This document shows, piece by piece, positions 33,693 through 43,047 of a DNA stretch of 43,615 bases. The position numbers and the translations under genes were made by a program. The DNA is from an uncultured Alphaproteobacteria bacterium. GTDB lineage: Bacteria > Pseudomonadota > Alphaproteobacteria > HIMB59 > GCA-002718135. The notes under the pieces are model-generated. The model saw nothing but the letters and a program-made list of their open reading frames with translations. It made no database searches and had not been told where the DNA came from. How positions within the stretch are numbered: the stretch's first letter is position 1; each line of letters opens with the position of its first letter. Location of the stretch: positions 1 to 43,615 of the forward strand of contig CACJAV010000011.1 of the NCBI GenBank assembly GCA_902591485.1, written 5' to 3'.

Positions 33693-34931
33693 ATGTTAAC
33701 TGTTTTACGCAACACTTGGGCCCTTTTTTTTGGTTTTGGCATTATTTGTTTAGCTCATGGTCTTCAAGGCACATTAATTGGTGTTCGATCTGTTATTGAA
33801 GGATTTAGTTATATCTCCACAGGATTAATTGTTGCAGGATATTATGTTGGATATTTAACTGGATCAGTTGTTATACCAATTTTTTTAAAACGAGTAGGGC
33901 ATATACGTGTCTTTGCTGCTCTTGCGTCGCTGGCATCTATAGCCATTCTGTTACACACAGTTTTCCTCAATCCGTATTCTTGGTTTTTTATAAGAATATT
34001 AACAGGAGTAAGTTTGTCTGGGATCTATATTATAATGGAAAGTTGGTTAAATGATAAATCCACAAATGAAACGCGAGGAAAGCTCTTATCTATCTACATG
34101 ATAATCACTTTTGTATTTGTTGGTCTTGGTCAACTACTTCTTAATATTAGTGACCCTGCTAAAGTTGACTTATTTATTTTAGTATCAATTCTTTTATCTT
34201 TTGCATTACTACCTATACTCCTTACTAATACTGAACAGCCTAACACCACTGATACAAAAAGTTTTTCTCTTGCCGAGTTTTATGCCATTTCTCCTTTAGG
34301 TTTTGTAGGTGCTCTTTTTACTGGTCTAGCACACAGTGCGGTATTTGGATACGGAGCTGTATATGCTACTGCTAAAGGATTAAGTGTCTTGGAAGTATCG
34401 ATCTTTATGATTATCATTACTTCTTTTGGTGCATTATCTCAATGGCCTGTTGGTTATTTATCAGATCGCATGGACAGAAGGTTAATCTTAATTGGCATTA
34501 CTTTTGTTGCATCTGGATTATGTCTGTTGATTGTCGGATCTTCTTATATATCGCTTACTTTATTTTTTATTCTTACTGCCATTTACTCTTGCATGTCTTT
34601 GCCTATGTATTCATTAACAATTGCACACACAAATGATTTTCTTCAACAAAATGAGATCGTTGCAGCAAGTTCTGCATTTGCAAAACTCATGGGAATTGGC
34701 TCCATTCTTGGACCTCTAATGGTCTCTGGTATGATGAGTGTAATGGGTCCTAACGGATACCATATTTATCTTCTTTTAATACATGGATTGCTTGGTTTAT
34801 TTGGTCTATATCGTATGACGAAAAGAGCCATCCCAGCAGATAGCGAATCTCAATACGTTCCACTACCGCGTAATATTACTCCAGCAGGAATGGAGCTGAA
34901 CCCAGTCACTGAGCCAATCGAGGAACAATAA
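33693..34931 (+). CDS. MFS transporter, YcaD-like
   Basis: A 412-residue major facilitator with 12 predicted membrane segments. GYYVGYLTGSVVIPIFLKRVGHIRVFA (in pieces) resembles motif A of the first half and GYLSDRMDRRLILIG that of the second. Overall it looks like the UMF/YcaD-type group found in proteobacteria. The substrate cannot be predicted. The C-terminal tail is hydrophilic and its last 26 bases overlap the end of msrQ on the opposite strand. Confidence 0.8.
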   Translation: MLTVLRNTWALFFGFGIICLAHGLQGTLIGVRSVIEGFSYISTGLIVAGYYVGYLTGSVVIPIFLKRVGHIRVFAALASLASIAILLHTVFLNPYSWFFIRILTGVSLSGIYIIMESWLNDKSTNETRGKLLSIYMIITFVFVGLGQLLLNISDPAKVDLFILVSILLSFALLPILLTNTEQPNTTDTKSFSLAEFYAISPLGFVGALFTGLAHSAVFGYGAVYATAKGLSVLEVSIFMIIITSFGALSQWPVGYLSDRMDRRLILIGITFVASGLCLLIVGSSYISLTLFFILTAIYSCMSLPMYSLTIAHTNDFLQQNEIVAASSAFAKLMGIGSILGPLMVSGMMSVMGPNGYHIYLLLIHGLLGLFGLYRMTKRAIPADSESQYVPLPRNITPAGMELNPVTEPIEEQ

Positions 34932-35514
34932 CTTTGTAATAAAATCTATAGAGCAACAATACTAAAATAATAAAAATATATATCGCAGGCTCTATCTTAT
35001 TTGCTCTGACAAGCATAAAAAAATGAACGCTCGAAAGCAAAGCTGCAGGATATATTAAATAGTGAATTTTTTTCCAAACATTGTAGCCTAATTTTTTTAA
35101 TATTTTTTTTGGAGATGTAATAACCAAGGGAATTAATAAAACAAAACTAAGGAAACCAAAAGTTATAAAAGGCCTTTTTAATATATCTTTAATAATAAAA
35201 CTAATATCAAAAAAATGATCTAAGGCGATATATGTCAAAAAATGACATGAAACATAAAAGAAAGCAAACAATCCTATCATGCGCCGAATATCAATTAAGA
35301 ATCGTAATTTTTTAAATTCGCTTAGAGAAGAAATCAATAGAGTTGCAATGATGAGGCGCAAACCCATCTCACCTAAATTATCCATTAGTTTTTCTATAGG
35401 GTTAACACCCAAAGAACCATTAATAAGCTGAAACGTCCATAGAAAACTAGGTGCTATTATTGCTAAAAAAATTATGGGCTTAATTTTTCGAAAAGTGTTA
35501 GTTGATATCATCAA
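34906..35514 (-). CDS. msrQ: Heme-binding membrane subunit MsrQ
   Basis: A 202-residue membrane protein with about six helices of the ferric-reductase-like (YedZ) family. Histidines in FYVSCHFLTYIALDH and in KKIHYLIYPAALLSSVHFF are positioned as heme ligands. MsrQ passes electrons from the quinone pool to MsrP for repair of oxidised methionines in periplasmic proteins. It starts right after the msrP stop (adjacent bases 35514/35515), the usual msrP-msrQ order. Confidence 0.93.
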   Translation of the reverse strand: MMISTNTFRKIKPIIFLAIIAPSFLWTFQLINGSLGVNPIEKLMDNLGEMGLRLIIATLLISSLSEFKKLRFLIDIRRMIGLFAFFYVSCHFLTYIALDHFFDISFIIKDILKRPFITFGFLSFVLLIPLVITSPKKILKKLGYNVWKKIHYLIYPAALLSSVHFFMLVRANKIEPAIYIFIILVLLLYRFYYKVIVPRLAQ

Positions 35515-36432
35515 TTAATAATATTTTTTTAAATCCATTCCCTCATACATATAACTAACTTCTTCTTCATATCCATTGAACATTAAAGTTTTGCGTCTCT
35601 TAAATTCCCCAATGCGCCTTTCAGTGCTCTGACTCCATCTTGGATGATCTACATTATTATTTACGTTTGAATAAAAACCATATTCACTAGGTGCTAACAT
35701 TGACCATGTTGCATCAGGCTGCTTATCAACAAACTTAATTGTTGTTACAGATTTGATTGACTTAAAACCATACTTCCATGGTACAACTAATCGTATTGGT
35801 GCACCACTCTGATTAAGAAGGTCATGACCATACAAGCCTGTAGATAAAATAGTTAGAGGGTGCATTGCTTCATCCATCCGTAAACCTTCAACATATGGCC
35901 ATGGTAACAATCTTCTTTTTTGGCCAGGCATTTCCTCGGGGCGAAAAACTGTAACAAGCTGAATAAATTTTGCTGAAGATAAAGGATCTGCTATTTTAAT
36001 AATTTCAGACAGAGGAAATCCTTGCCAAGGAATAACCATGGACCAAGCCTCAACACATCTGAGTCTGTACACCCTGTCTTCTATAGTAACTTTATTTAAA
36101 ATTTTTTCTAAATCTAAAACTTGTGGATTATTTATTAAACCTTCTAATGAGATAGACCAGGGTTTAGGATTAAAGTTGCTAGAATTTTCAGAAGGGTCAG
36201 TTTTCCCCATGCCAAATTCATAAAAATTATTATACGTTGTTATATCGTCAAAAGTATTAAGTTTATCATTTTCATCAAGCTGGTTGTTAAAAGGATTATC
36301 CTCCGCTAAATGACTTGCTTTTAAGGTTGTCGAGGCTCCTATAAAAACACCAGCAGCAACAGATGATTTTATAAATTTTCTTCTATTTATGTAGTTTTTA
36401 TAAGGAGTAATCTCTGAAGGTAAAATTTTCAT
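35515..36432 (-). CDS. msrP: Molybdopterin catalytic subunit MsrP, Tat-exported
   Basis: A 305-residue periplasmic methionine sulfoxide reductase (YedY). The N-terminus has a twin-arginine signal (Arg17-Arg18 in NRRKFIKSS) and the molybdenum ligand is Cys126 in RLRCVEAWSMVIPWQG. SGAPIRLVVPWKYGFKSIKS is a typical oxidoreductase molybdopterin-domain segment. It needs molybdopterin synthesis and the Tat system, both outside the window. Divergent from the YejA-like gene with an 88-base gap. Confidence 0.95.
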   Translation of the reverse strand: MKILPSEITPYKNYINRRKFIKSSVAAGVFIGASTTLKASHLAEDNPFNNQLDENDKLNTFDDITTYNNFYEFGMGKTDPSENSSNFNPKPWSISLEGLINNPQVLDLEKILNKVTIEDRVYRLRCVEAWSMVIPWQGFPLSEIIKIADPLSSAKFIQLVTVFRPEEMPGQKRRLLPWPYVEGLRMDEAMHPLTILSTGLYGHDLLNQSGAPIRLVVPWKYGFKSIKSVTTIKFVDKQPDATWSMLAPSEYGFYSNVNNNVDHPRWSQSTERRIGEFKRRKTLMFNGYEEEVSYMYEGMDLKKYY

Positions 36433-36520
36433 CCTTTCTTATATATATAGTAATTGTAAAAAAAGTAGCTTCATTAAACTTACTCTTCAAAATACCATAT
36501 TTAGTTGATAGATAGACTAC

Positions 36521-38323
36521 ATGATACGTAAACTTCTCTTGTTTCTAGGAATTTTGCTAATTTTTTTTAATTCTTCTTCGTTTGCTCAAAAAACGCATGG
36601 AATTGCAATGCATGGCAAACCAAAATATGAAGAAGGTTTTACGCATCTCGATTACGTTAATCCAGATGCTCCCAAAGGGGGGACTGTTCGCTTTGGTGCT
36701 TACGGAGCATTTGATAATTTAAACAGAGTTGCATTCAAAGGATCAAAAGCAGCAGGTCTTGGTTATATCAATGATACACTAATGAGAAGAGTGTGGGATG
36801 AAGCTTTTACTTTATATGGATTGATTGCAGAGTATGTCGATATGCCTGATGACAGATCATCGATTACTTTTTATATTAATCCTAAGGCAAAATTTCATGA
36901 TGGATCTCCCATCACGAGAGAAGATGTGCTGTTTAGCTTAGAGACTTTTCAAACCAAAGGAACACCAAACCAAAAAAAGACTTATGGGAAAGTTTCTTCA
37001 ACAGAAATGGTTGGTGAAAATGGAATTAAAATGACCTTTATTAATAATGAAGACAAAGAACTTCCTCTTATTGTAGCAGGCTTCTTACCTATCATCCCAA
37101 AAAAATATTATTCAAATATTGATGTCACAAAAACTTTTTTAGATATTCCACTTGGAAGTGGACCGTATAAAATTGAAAGCTTAGAGCCTGGGCGTCAAAT
37201 TAAATATCAACGTGTCAAAGATTACTGGGCAAAAGATTTACCTGTGCACAAGGGCCAGTATAACTTTGATGAAATAATTTATGATTATTATAAAGACTCA
37301 AATGTGCTTATAGAAGCTTTCAAGGTTGGTGAATATGATTACCGACGTGAATATAATGCTAAGCGATGGTTTTCTGAATATGAGTTTGATGCAGTTTCAA
37401 AAGGTGATGTTGTTTTAAATGAAATGAAAAATGACAGACCTTCTGGAATGAATGCTCTTGTCTTTAACTCGAGAAAAGATATTTTTAGTAATCCACGTGT
37501 TCGATATGCTTTGTCATATGCATATGATCACGAATGGGTAAATAAGGTTTTATATAATAATGCCTATGTAAGAACGGATAGTTACTTTGATAATTCTCCA
37601 CTAGCATCTACCGGTCTACCTTCAGAAGAAGAGTTAGTGTTATTGGAGCCATTTAAGAACCAGCTGCCTGCGGAGATTTTTACTACTACTTATTCACCTC
37701 CAAAAACAGATGGAAGTGGAAATCCTCGAGAGAACTTAAGAATTGCAAAAAAAATATTAGAAGAAGAGGGATGGACTATTAACGATGGTAAATTAATGAA
37801 AGATGGAAAGCATTTTGAATTTGAATTTTTAATTGTTAGTCCTTCGGTAGAAAAAATAGCACTAGCTTTTCAAAAAACATTGGAGGTGCTGGGCATAACT
37901 ATGAATGTCCGAACTGTGGATTCATCACAATATCAAGGAAGATTATTAAATTATGATTTTGATATGATTAAAGCTTCTTGGAATGTGAGTTTAAGCCCCG
38001 GAAATGAACAGCAATTCTATTATGGCTCTGAAGTTGGTAAAAAAGAAGGCAGTAGAAATTATGCCGGTGTAGAGAGTGAAGTAGTAGACTTTTTAATTGA
38101 GCAACTAATAGGAGCACAAACAAGAGAAGAGCTAACTACAGCTATACACGCTTTGGATAGAGTTCTTTTGTGGGGTCATTATGTTATTCCTTTATATCAT
38201 AGTAATACGGATAGAATTGCTTATTGGAATATGTTTGATTTCCCTGAAACCATACCCTTGTACGGAATTGTCATTGAGTCTTGGTGGATAGATCAAGAAA
38301 AAGTAAAAAAACTTAATCGATAA
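36521..38323 (+). CDS. Oligopeptide-type ABC binding protein, YejA-like
   Basis: A 600-residue family 5 extracellular solute-binding protein with a signal peptide (about 1-22, ending SFA). The mature start, HGIAMHGKPKYEEGFTHLDY (first part), and NPDAPKGGTVRFGAYGAFDNLN (in part) match YejA-type proteins that bind peptides such as microcin C in E. coli. Permease and ATPase genes (yejBEF) are not adjacent, so it is an orphan binding protein within this window. It precedes an EamA gene by 8 bases. Confidence 0.87.
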   Translation: MIRKLLLFLGILLIFFNSSSFAQKTHGIAMHGKPKYEEGFTHLDYVNPDAPKGGTVRFGAYGAFDNLNRVAFKGSKAAGLGYINDTLMRRVWDEAFTLYGLIAEYVDMPDDRSSITFYINPKAKFHDGSPITREDVLFSLETFQTKGTPNQKKTYGKVSSTEMVGENGIKMTFINNEDKELPLIVAGFLPIIPKKYYSNIDVTKTFLDIPLGSGPYKIESLEPGRQIKYQRVKDYWAKDLPVHKGQYNFDEIIYDYYKDSNVLIEAFKVGEYDYRREYNAKRWFSEYEFDAVSKGDVVLNEMKNDRPSGMNALVFNSRKDIFSNPRVRYALSYAYDHEWVNKVLYNNAYVRTDSYFDNSPLASTGLPSEEELVLLEPFKNQLPAEIFTTTYSPPKTDGSGNPRENLRIAKKILEEEGWTINDGKLMKDGKHFEFEFLIVSPSVEKIALAFQKTLEVLGITMNVRTVDSSQYQGRLLNYDFDMIKASWNVSLSPGNEQQFYYGSEVGKKEGSRNYAGVESEVVDFLIEQLIGAQTREELTTAIHALDRVLLWGHYVIPLYHSNTDRIAYWNMFDFPETIPLYGIVIESWWIDQEKVKKLNR

Positions 38324-38331
38324 TTTTTCAA

Positions 38332-39222
38332 ATGTCTCAAACGCGCGCAAATCTTTTGATGCTTATTGCGAGTTTTATTTGGGGCACAGCTTTTGTATCT
38401 CAAACAACAGGTATGGGAACTATTGGGCCTTTTACATTTAGTTTTTCGAGATTTTTTTTTGCCACTATAGCGGTATTGCCGATAGCCCTGTATTTTGAGG
38501 CAAATAATTTTTTAAAAATTTTTTTTAACTCAAAATTATTAAAACTATCAATTGCTACTGGGGTTTTTCTTTTTTTAGGAATGGGTTTACAGCAATACGC
38601 TCTGCAAGTTTCTCAAGTATCAAACGTAGCTTTTATTACTACTCTGTATGTTCCAATCGTAGGTATAATTTCACGTTTTATTTTTAAATCTCAATTACAT
38701 TGGATAATTTGGATTGCAATATTGTTATGTGTGTACGGATCCTATTTGCTGTCTTCAAATCAAAGCATAGAAATTCAAAAATCTGATGCGTTAATTTTTA
38801 TTTCTGCATTTTGTTTTGCATTGCACATTATCTTGATTGATGTTTTTATGAAGCACTTTAATTCACCCTTTTCATATGGAGCCATTCAATACTTTGTTGT
38901 ATTTATTTTATCACTAATCTTAGCCCTAACTTTTGAAGAGCCAACTTTAAAAAATATTAGCTTTGAGTGGTTTGAAATTTTGTATACGGGGATTTTATCC
39001 GCTGGTTTGGGATATACCCTCCAAATCATCGCCCAACATAAAGCAAGTCCTGCACCTGCCGCTATCATATTATCGATGGAAGGTGTTTTTGCGACAATAG
39101 CGGCATGGCTCCTTATTAATCAAACATTAGATTTAAATAAAATTATTGGATGTATTGCAATTTTTTTAGGTGTCATTATAGTGCAACTTATACCTATAAT
39201 AAAAAAAACATATGACAGATAA
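38332..39222 (+). CDS. EamA/DMT-family transporter
   Basis: A 296-residue protein with ten membrane segments in two EamA units; the opening LLMLIASFIWGTAFVSQTTGMG and the SAGLGYTLQIIAQHKASPAPAAIILSMEGVF region (in pieces) are typical of the RhaT/YdcZ-like drug/metabolite group. It belongs to a different subgroup from the two transporters flanking the phosphonate genes. Its last 11 bases overlap the start of the kinase gene, so the two are coupled. Substrate unknown. Confidence 0.87.
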   Translation: MSQTRANLLMLIASFIWGTAFVSQTTGMGTIGPFTFSFSRFFFATIAVLPIALYFEANNFLKIFFNSKLLKLSIATGVFLFLGMGLQQYALQVSQVSNVAFITTLYVPIVGIISRFIFKSQLHWIIWIAILLCVYGSYLLSSNQSIEIQKSDALIFISAFCFALHIILIDVFMKHFNSPFSYGAIQYFVVFILSLILALTFEEPTLKNISFEWFEILYTGILSAGLGYTLQIIAQHKASPAPAAIILSMEGVFATIAAWLLINQTLDLNKIIGCIAIFLGVIIVQLIPIIKKTYDR

Positions 39223-40186
39223 ACTTGATGTTGTTGGCATAGGCAATGCCATGGTTGATGCAATGATCCCTTCTAATAAAGAAGAGGTAGAAAAAAATAA
39301 TTTAAATCGAGACTCCATGAACTTAATTGATGAAGATTTAAAAAACTCTCTTCACAAAAATTATTCTATAAAAGAAATGATTGGGGGAGGCTCTCTTGGA
39401 AACTCGATGTTTGGTATTACCTCTTTTGGAGGAAATGGAAGTTTTATTGGCAAAATTAAAAATGATGACATTGGAATATTTCTTCAAAAAGATATGGTTA
39501 GAGAAGGTTTGCAGTTTCCACTTGGTTTTACTTCGCCTGATATTTCAACTGGCTGTTGTACTATTTTTGTAGAAGATGATGGAACAAGAACGATGTGTAC
39601 TTTTTTAGGAGCTGGAACGTTAATTAGCCCTGAGGATATTCATCCTGAACATATAACGAGCCACAAAATTGCTTATTTAGAGGGGTACCTTTGGGATAAT
39701 CAAAATGCCAAGATGGCAATGAAAAAAATGGTCGATATATGCAAATCAGATAATCAACAAATAGCTTTTACTTTGTCTGATTTATTTTGTGTAGATAGAC
39801 ATCGAGACTCATTTAAAGAATTAATTGAAAATGATGTTGATATTTTGTTTGCTAACGAAGATGAAATTAAAGCACAATGCCAAACTGATAGTTTTGATAA
39901 TGCTGTCGACTATGCAAAATCACTTAACATGATAGTTGCAATAACAAGATCAGAAAATGGTTCAGTTGTTGTCAATAAAAATGAAGTGATAGAAATTAAT
40001 CCAGTGCAAGTTGATAAAGTCGTTGATACAACAGGTGCTGGCGATTTATATGCAGCTGGTTTTTTATATGGTATTGCAAAAAATAAAGACTTAGCAACCT
40101 GTGGTCACTATGCATCAATTGCAGCTGCCGAAATAATTTCTCATTATGGCGCAAGACCTTTGGTAAAATTATCTAATTTAATTTAG
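39212..40186 (+). CDS. PfkB-family kinase, adenosine-kinase-like
   Basis: A 324-residue ribokinase-fold enzyme. The N-terminal GIGNAMVDAMIP, GGGSLGNSMFGITSFGG (signature 1) and VDTTGAGDLYAAGFLYGIA (signature 2, catalytic Asp in GAGD, about 276-279) are intact. The GCCTIFVEDDGTRTMCTFLGAG segment resembles alphaproteobacterial adenosine kinase-like proteins. The convergent neighbour encodes adenosine deaminase, consistent with nucleoside salvage, but the exact sugar or nucleoside is not certain. Confidence 0.83.
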   Translation: MTDKLDVVGIGNAMVDAMIPSNKEEVEKNNLNRDSMNLIDEDLKNSLHKNYSIKEMIGGGSLGNSMFGITSFGGNGSFIGKIKNDDIGIFLQKDMVREGLQFPLGFTSPDISTGCCTIFVEDDGTRTMCTFLGAGTLISPEDIHPEHITSHKIAYLEGYLWDNQNAKMAMKKMVDICKSDNQQIAFTLSDLFCVDRHRDSFKELIENDVDILFANEDEIKAQCQTDSFDNAVDYAKSLNMIVAITRSENGSVVVNKNEVIEINPVQVDKVVDTTGAGDLYAAGFLYGIAKNKDLATCGHYASIAAAEIISHYGARPLVKLSNLI

Positions 40187-41153
40187 TTAAAACTTCTTTT
40201 TTCTTTTGATTATCTAGAAATGAATATTCTATGGCATTTCTTGTCATAGATATAAGGACATCATTCGCAAAACCTATCTTGCTCATTGCTTCATATTCCC
40301 CTTGAATTGTAGCATTAAAGAATGGAGGGTCATCAGAGTTAACAGTTACTTTGGCACCTAACTCGTGCAATTTTTTTACAGGATGATTTTCATAATTTTC
40401 GTATATTTTTGTAGCAATATTACTTGTAGGACATGTCTCTAGGACAATATCTTTTTCAATAATTTCTTTTACTAAGTCTAAATCTTCAATAGATCTCACA
40501 CCGTGTCCTAATCGTGTTGGGTGCAATAAATTAATAGCTTTACGAATATTTTCTGGGCCATCCCATTCTCCTGCATGGACCGTGATGGGAAAATTTTCTT
40601 CTTTTAGCATATCAAAAGTTTTTGAAAATAAATGTGGAGGAAAGTGTAACTCATCTCCTGCTAATCCAAAACCCACAATGGCAGGATGAGGATTTTTAAG
40701 AACTTCCTCAGCTGTCCCTTGAACAGACTCAGGACCTAAGTGTCTAATACCATTCATTAAATATCGTGAAACAATTCCAAAATCTCTCTCCGCATTTAGC
40801 GATGCCTCTTGAATGCTGTCCAAAAAAGATTGGTAAGTCATCCCCTTAGCTTTTGCATGTGTTGAAGAAACCATCGCCTCTACATACAATACATTGTGTG
40901 AAGCACATTCTTTTAGATATGCATATGTTAATTCGTAATAATCTTCTGGTGTATGAATGACAGACGTTACAATGTCATATTTTTTTAAAAAATCGTAAAA
41001 ATCTTCCCACTGATACGCATACTCAGAACCAAAAAAATCATCTGAAAGGATCACTTTATTACGTTTGGCAAATTTTCTACATAAAGATGGTGTTATTGTT
41101 GCCTCAAGATGGACATGAATTTCTGCTTTTGGTATATGAGATATTGAGTTCAT
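40173..41153 (-). CDS. add: Adenosine deaminase
   Basis: A zinc enzyme converting adenosine to inosine. With the start at 41153 it has 326 residues and begins MNSISHIPKAEIHVHLEA, giving the HxH zinc ligands (His13, His15); HAGEWDG holds the third histidine and catalytic Glu region, LGHGVRS the next His, and VTVNSDDPPFF the catalytic Asp pair. The frame extends 11 codons further up to 41186, but that would overlap the M48 gene and add an atypical tail, so 41153 is preferred. Convergent with the kinase gene, overlapping 14 bases. It may belong to the adenine deaminase-like subgroup. Confidence 0.88.
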   Translation of the reverse strand: MNSISHIPKAEIHVHLEATITPSLCRKFAKRNKVILSDDFFGSEYAYQWEDFYDFLKKYDIVTSVIHTPEDYYELTYAYLKECASHNVLYVEAMVSSTHAKAKGMTYQSFLDSIQEASLNAERDFGIVSRYLMNGIRHLGPESVQGTAEEVLKNPHPAIVGFGLAGDELHFPPHLFSKTFDMLKEENFPITVHAGEWDGPENIRKAINLLHPTRLGHGVRSIEDLDLVKEIIEKDIVLETCPTSNIATKIYENYENHPVKKLHELGAKVTVNSDDPPFFNATIQGEYEAMSKIGFANDVLISMTRNAIEYSFLDNQKKKEVLTKLN

Positions 41154-41179
41154 GAAATTTATTTTATATTTATAGATTA

Positions 41180-42001
41180 ATGTCAATTTTTAATAACATA
41201 TCAAGGAGAAAATTTATTTATGGATCGACTTGTTTTTGTGCATCAAGCTTAGTTTTACCATCCTGTACTGAGGTTGCATTATCGGAACGACAACAGTTTA
41301 ATATTTTATCAGATGATTTTTTGTATTCTAAAACTTTTCCTGCATACAACAATTTTAAATCTCAATCTAAACTCATCACCGGGACATCAGAATATAATGA
41401 AATAGTTGATATTGGTTTTAGAATCCGTGATGCAATTAATGTGTATTACAATACAAAGGGACAAGAAGATCCAACTTCTAATTTTCAGTGGGAGTTTGTT
41501 CTTGTTGATGATGATCAAACTAAAAATGCATGGTGTATGCCAGGTGGAAAAATTGCATTTTATTCTGGAATTCTTCCCATAGCTAAAAATAAAGACGGGA
41601 TTGCATCTATAATGGGACATGAAATAGCTCATGCTGTAGCAAGACACTCTGCAGAAAGAGCTAGTACGGCAATGCTAACTGATTTTGGAATAATGGCTTT
41701 AGAAACATTTGTTCTAGGACAGCGTCTTCCAGAAGCCTCAGGTTATGTTAGACAATTTGGTCTTGATTTACCTTTTAATAGAAAACAAGAATCTGAAGCA
41801 GATTATTTAGGAATTATTTTTTCAAGCTTGGCAGGTTATAATATAGAAGAGTCATATAAGGTTTGGGAGCGAATGAAAGAAGAGGCAGGTTCTGGTCCTG
41901 CAGAATTTTGGAGCACCCATCCATCACCAGATAATAGAATTAAAAAATTAAAGGAATGGATACCGATTGTATCAAGACAGTATCCTGCTATAAGTGTTTA
42001 A
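41180..42001 (+). CDS. M48-family metalloprotease, probable Tat lipoprotein
   Basis: A 273-residue M48 peptidase with zinc motif HEIAHAVARH (His147, Glu148, His151) and the third ligand Glu in ESEADYLG (about 204), followed by the STHPSPDNRI segment common to these lipoproteins. The N-terminus combines twin arginines (SRRKFIYGS, Arg9-Arg10) with a lipobox-like LPSC (Cys29), so export as a lipid-anchored periplasmic protein is likely. Relatives include BepA/LoiP/YggG-type envelope quality-control proteases. The stop overlaps the next gene's ATG by one base. Confidence 0.9.
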   Translation: MSIFNNISRRKFIYGSTCFCASSLVLPSCTEVALSERQQFNILSDDFLYSKTFPAYNNFKSQSKLITGTSEYNEIVDIGFRIRDAINVYYNTKGQEDPTSNFQWEFVLVDDDQTKNAWCMPGGKIAFYSGILPIAKNKDGIASIMGHEIAHAVARHSAERASTAMLTDFGIMALETFVLGQRLPEASGYVRQFGLDLPFNRKQESEADYLGIIFSSLAGYNIEESYKVWERMKEEAGSGPAEFWSTHPSPDNRIKKLKEWIPIVSRQYPAISV

Positions 42002-43047
42002 TGCTAGCAGTTAGTATAAAAAACCTTAGCCATAAAATTAATAATAAACCTATTTTAAATAATGTTAATTTTGAATTAAAAAAAGATTCTATTGCGTGCA
42101 TTCTTGGACCTTCCGGTAGTGGTAAAACAACATTATTAAAATTAATAGCAGGTTTAGATAAAGTCCAAAATGGTGAAATCTTTATAAATGAACAAGAAGT
42201 AAGTTCTGCTAATAAACATCTCGCAACTGAGAAAAGAAAAATTGGTTATCTCTTTCAAGACTACGCGCTCTTTCCTCACTTAACTGTCAAAGAAAATCTT
42301 AAATATCCTATTAATTTTAAAAACTCTATTTATACGATTAATGATATTATTGATGTTATTAAATTACCAAATTCTCTTGATAAATATCCACATGAATTAA
42401 GTGGTGGAGAGCAACAACGAGTTGCTTTAGCAAGATCTATAATTTCTCATCCAGATTTGTTATTATTAGACGAGCCATTTTCTAGTCTTGATTTGAATTT
42501 AAGAGAAGAAATACGTGATGATACACTTCACTTACTTCAAAAATCTAACGTATCAACAATTATAGTTACGCATGATCCGTTTGAGGCAATGTTTATTTCA
42601 AATCAAATAAACATCATGGATGATAATGGGAGTATTATTCAATCTGGCTCTCCAGCAGATTTATACAATACCCCTAAGAATGAATATGTTACAAGATTTT
42701 TTGGAGAGACAAATGTTTTTCATGGTAACGCAATAGACTCTATAGTTGCTACTCCTGTTGGCAACGTAAGAGTAGATCCTAAGTATAAAAACAAAAATGT
42801 TACAGTTCACATAAGGCCTCAAGGCATAAAATTAAGTGAACAACCAACACCTGTTAACGGAATAAAGGGCACAGTTATGGCTTCAAAATTAATGGGCTCA
42901 TTTAGTTTTATTCATTTATCAGTTTTAAATAATAAAAATGAAGTGGTGCATGTTCATAGTCACATGCCTCCTGAATTTAACCCTAAACAATCTTCTGCTG
43001 TAGAAATTGCAGTGGATGAAAAACATACTTTCGTTTTTGAAAGTTAA
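42001..43047 (+). CDS. Iron(III)-type ABC transporter ATPase (FbpC-like)
   Basis: A 348-residue ABC ATPase of the FbpC/PotA class: Walker A GPSGSGKTT (about 37-45), LSGGEQQR (about 134-141), LLLLDEPFSSLD and TOBE-like C-terminal segments (HIRPQGIKL). The frame extends upstream to 41956, but the ATG at 42001 shares a base with the protease stop and gives the normal N-terminus, so it is chosen. The convergent gene encodes the matching fused-type permease, so together they look like an Fbp/Afu-type ferric iron importer; related systems carry thiamine or phosphonates. No binding protein is in view. Confidence 0.82.
   Translation: MLAVSIKNLSHKINNKPILNNVNFELKKDSIACILGPSGSGKTTLLKLIAGLDKVQNGEIFINEQEVSSANKHLATEKRKIGYLFQDYALFPHLTVKENLKYPINFKNSIYTINDIIDVIKLPNSLDKYPHELSGGEQQRVALARSIISHPDLLLLDEPFSSLDLNLREEIRDDTLHLLQKSNVSTIIVTHDPFEAMFISNQINIMDDNGSIIQSGSPADLYNTPKNEYVTRFFGETNVFHGNAIDSIVATPVGNVRVDPKYKNKNVTVHIRPQGIKLSEQPTPVNGIKGTVMASKLMGSFSFIHLSVLNNKNEVVHVHSHMPPEFNPKQSSAVEIAVDEKHTFVFES

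Noticed and set aside
41956-42000. Upstream start for the FbpC-like ATPase
   Set aside because: It lies inside the protease gene and adds 15 residues not expected in the family; ATG 42001 overlaps the stop neatly.
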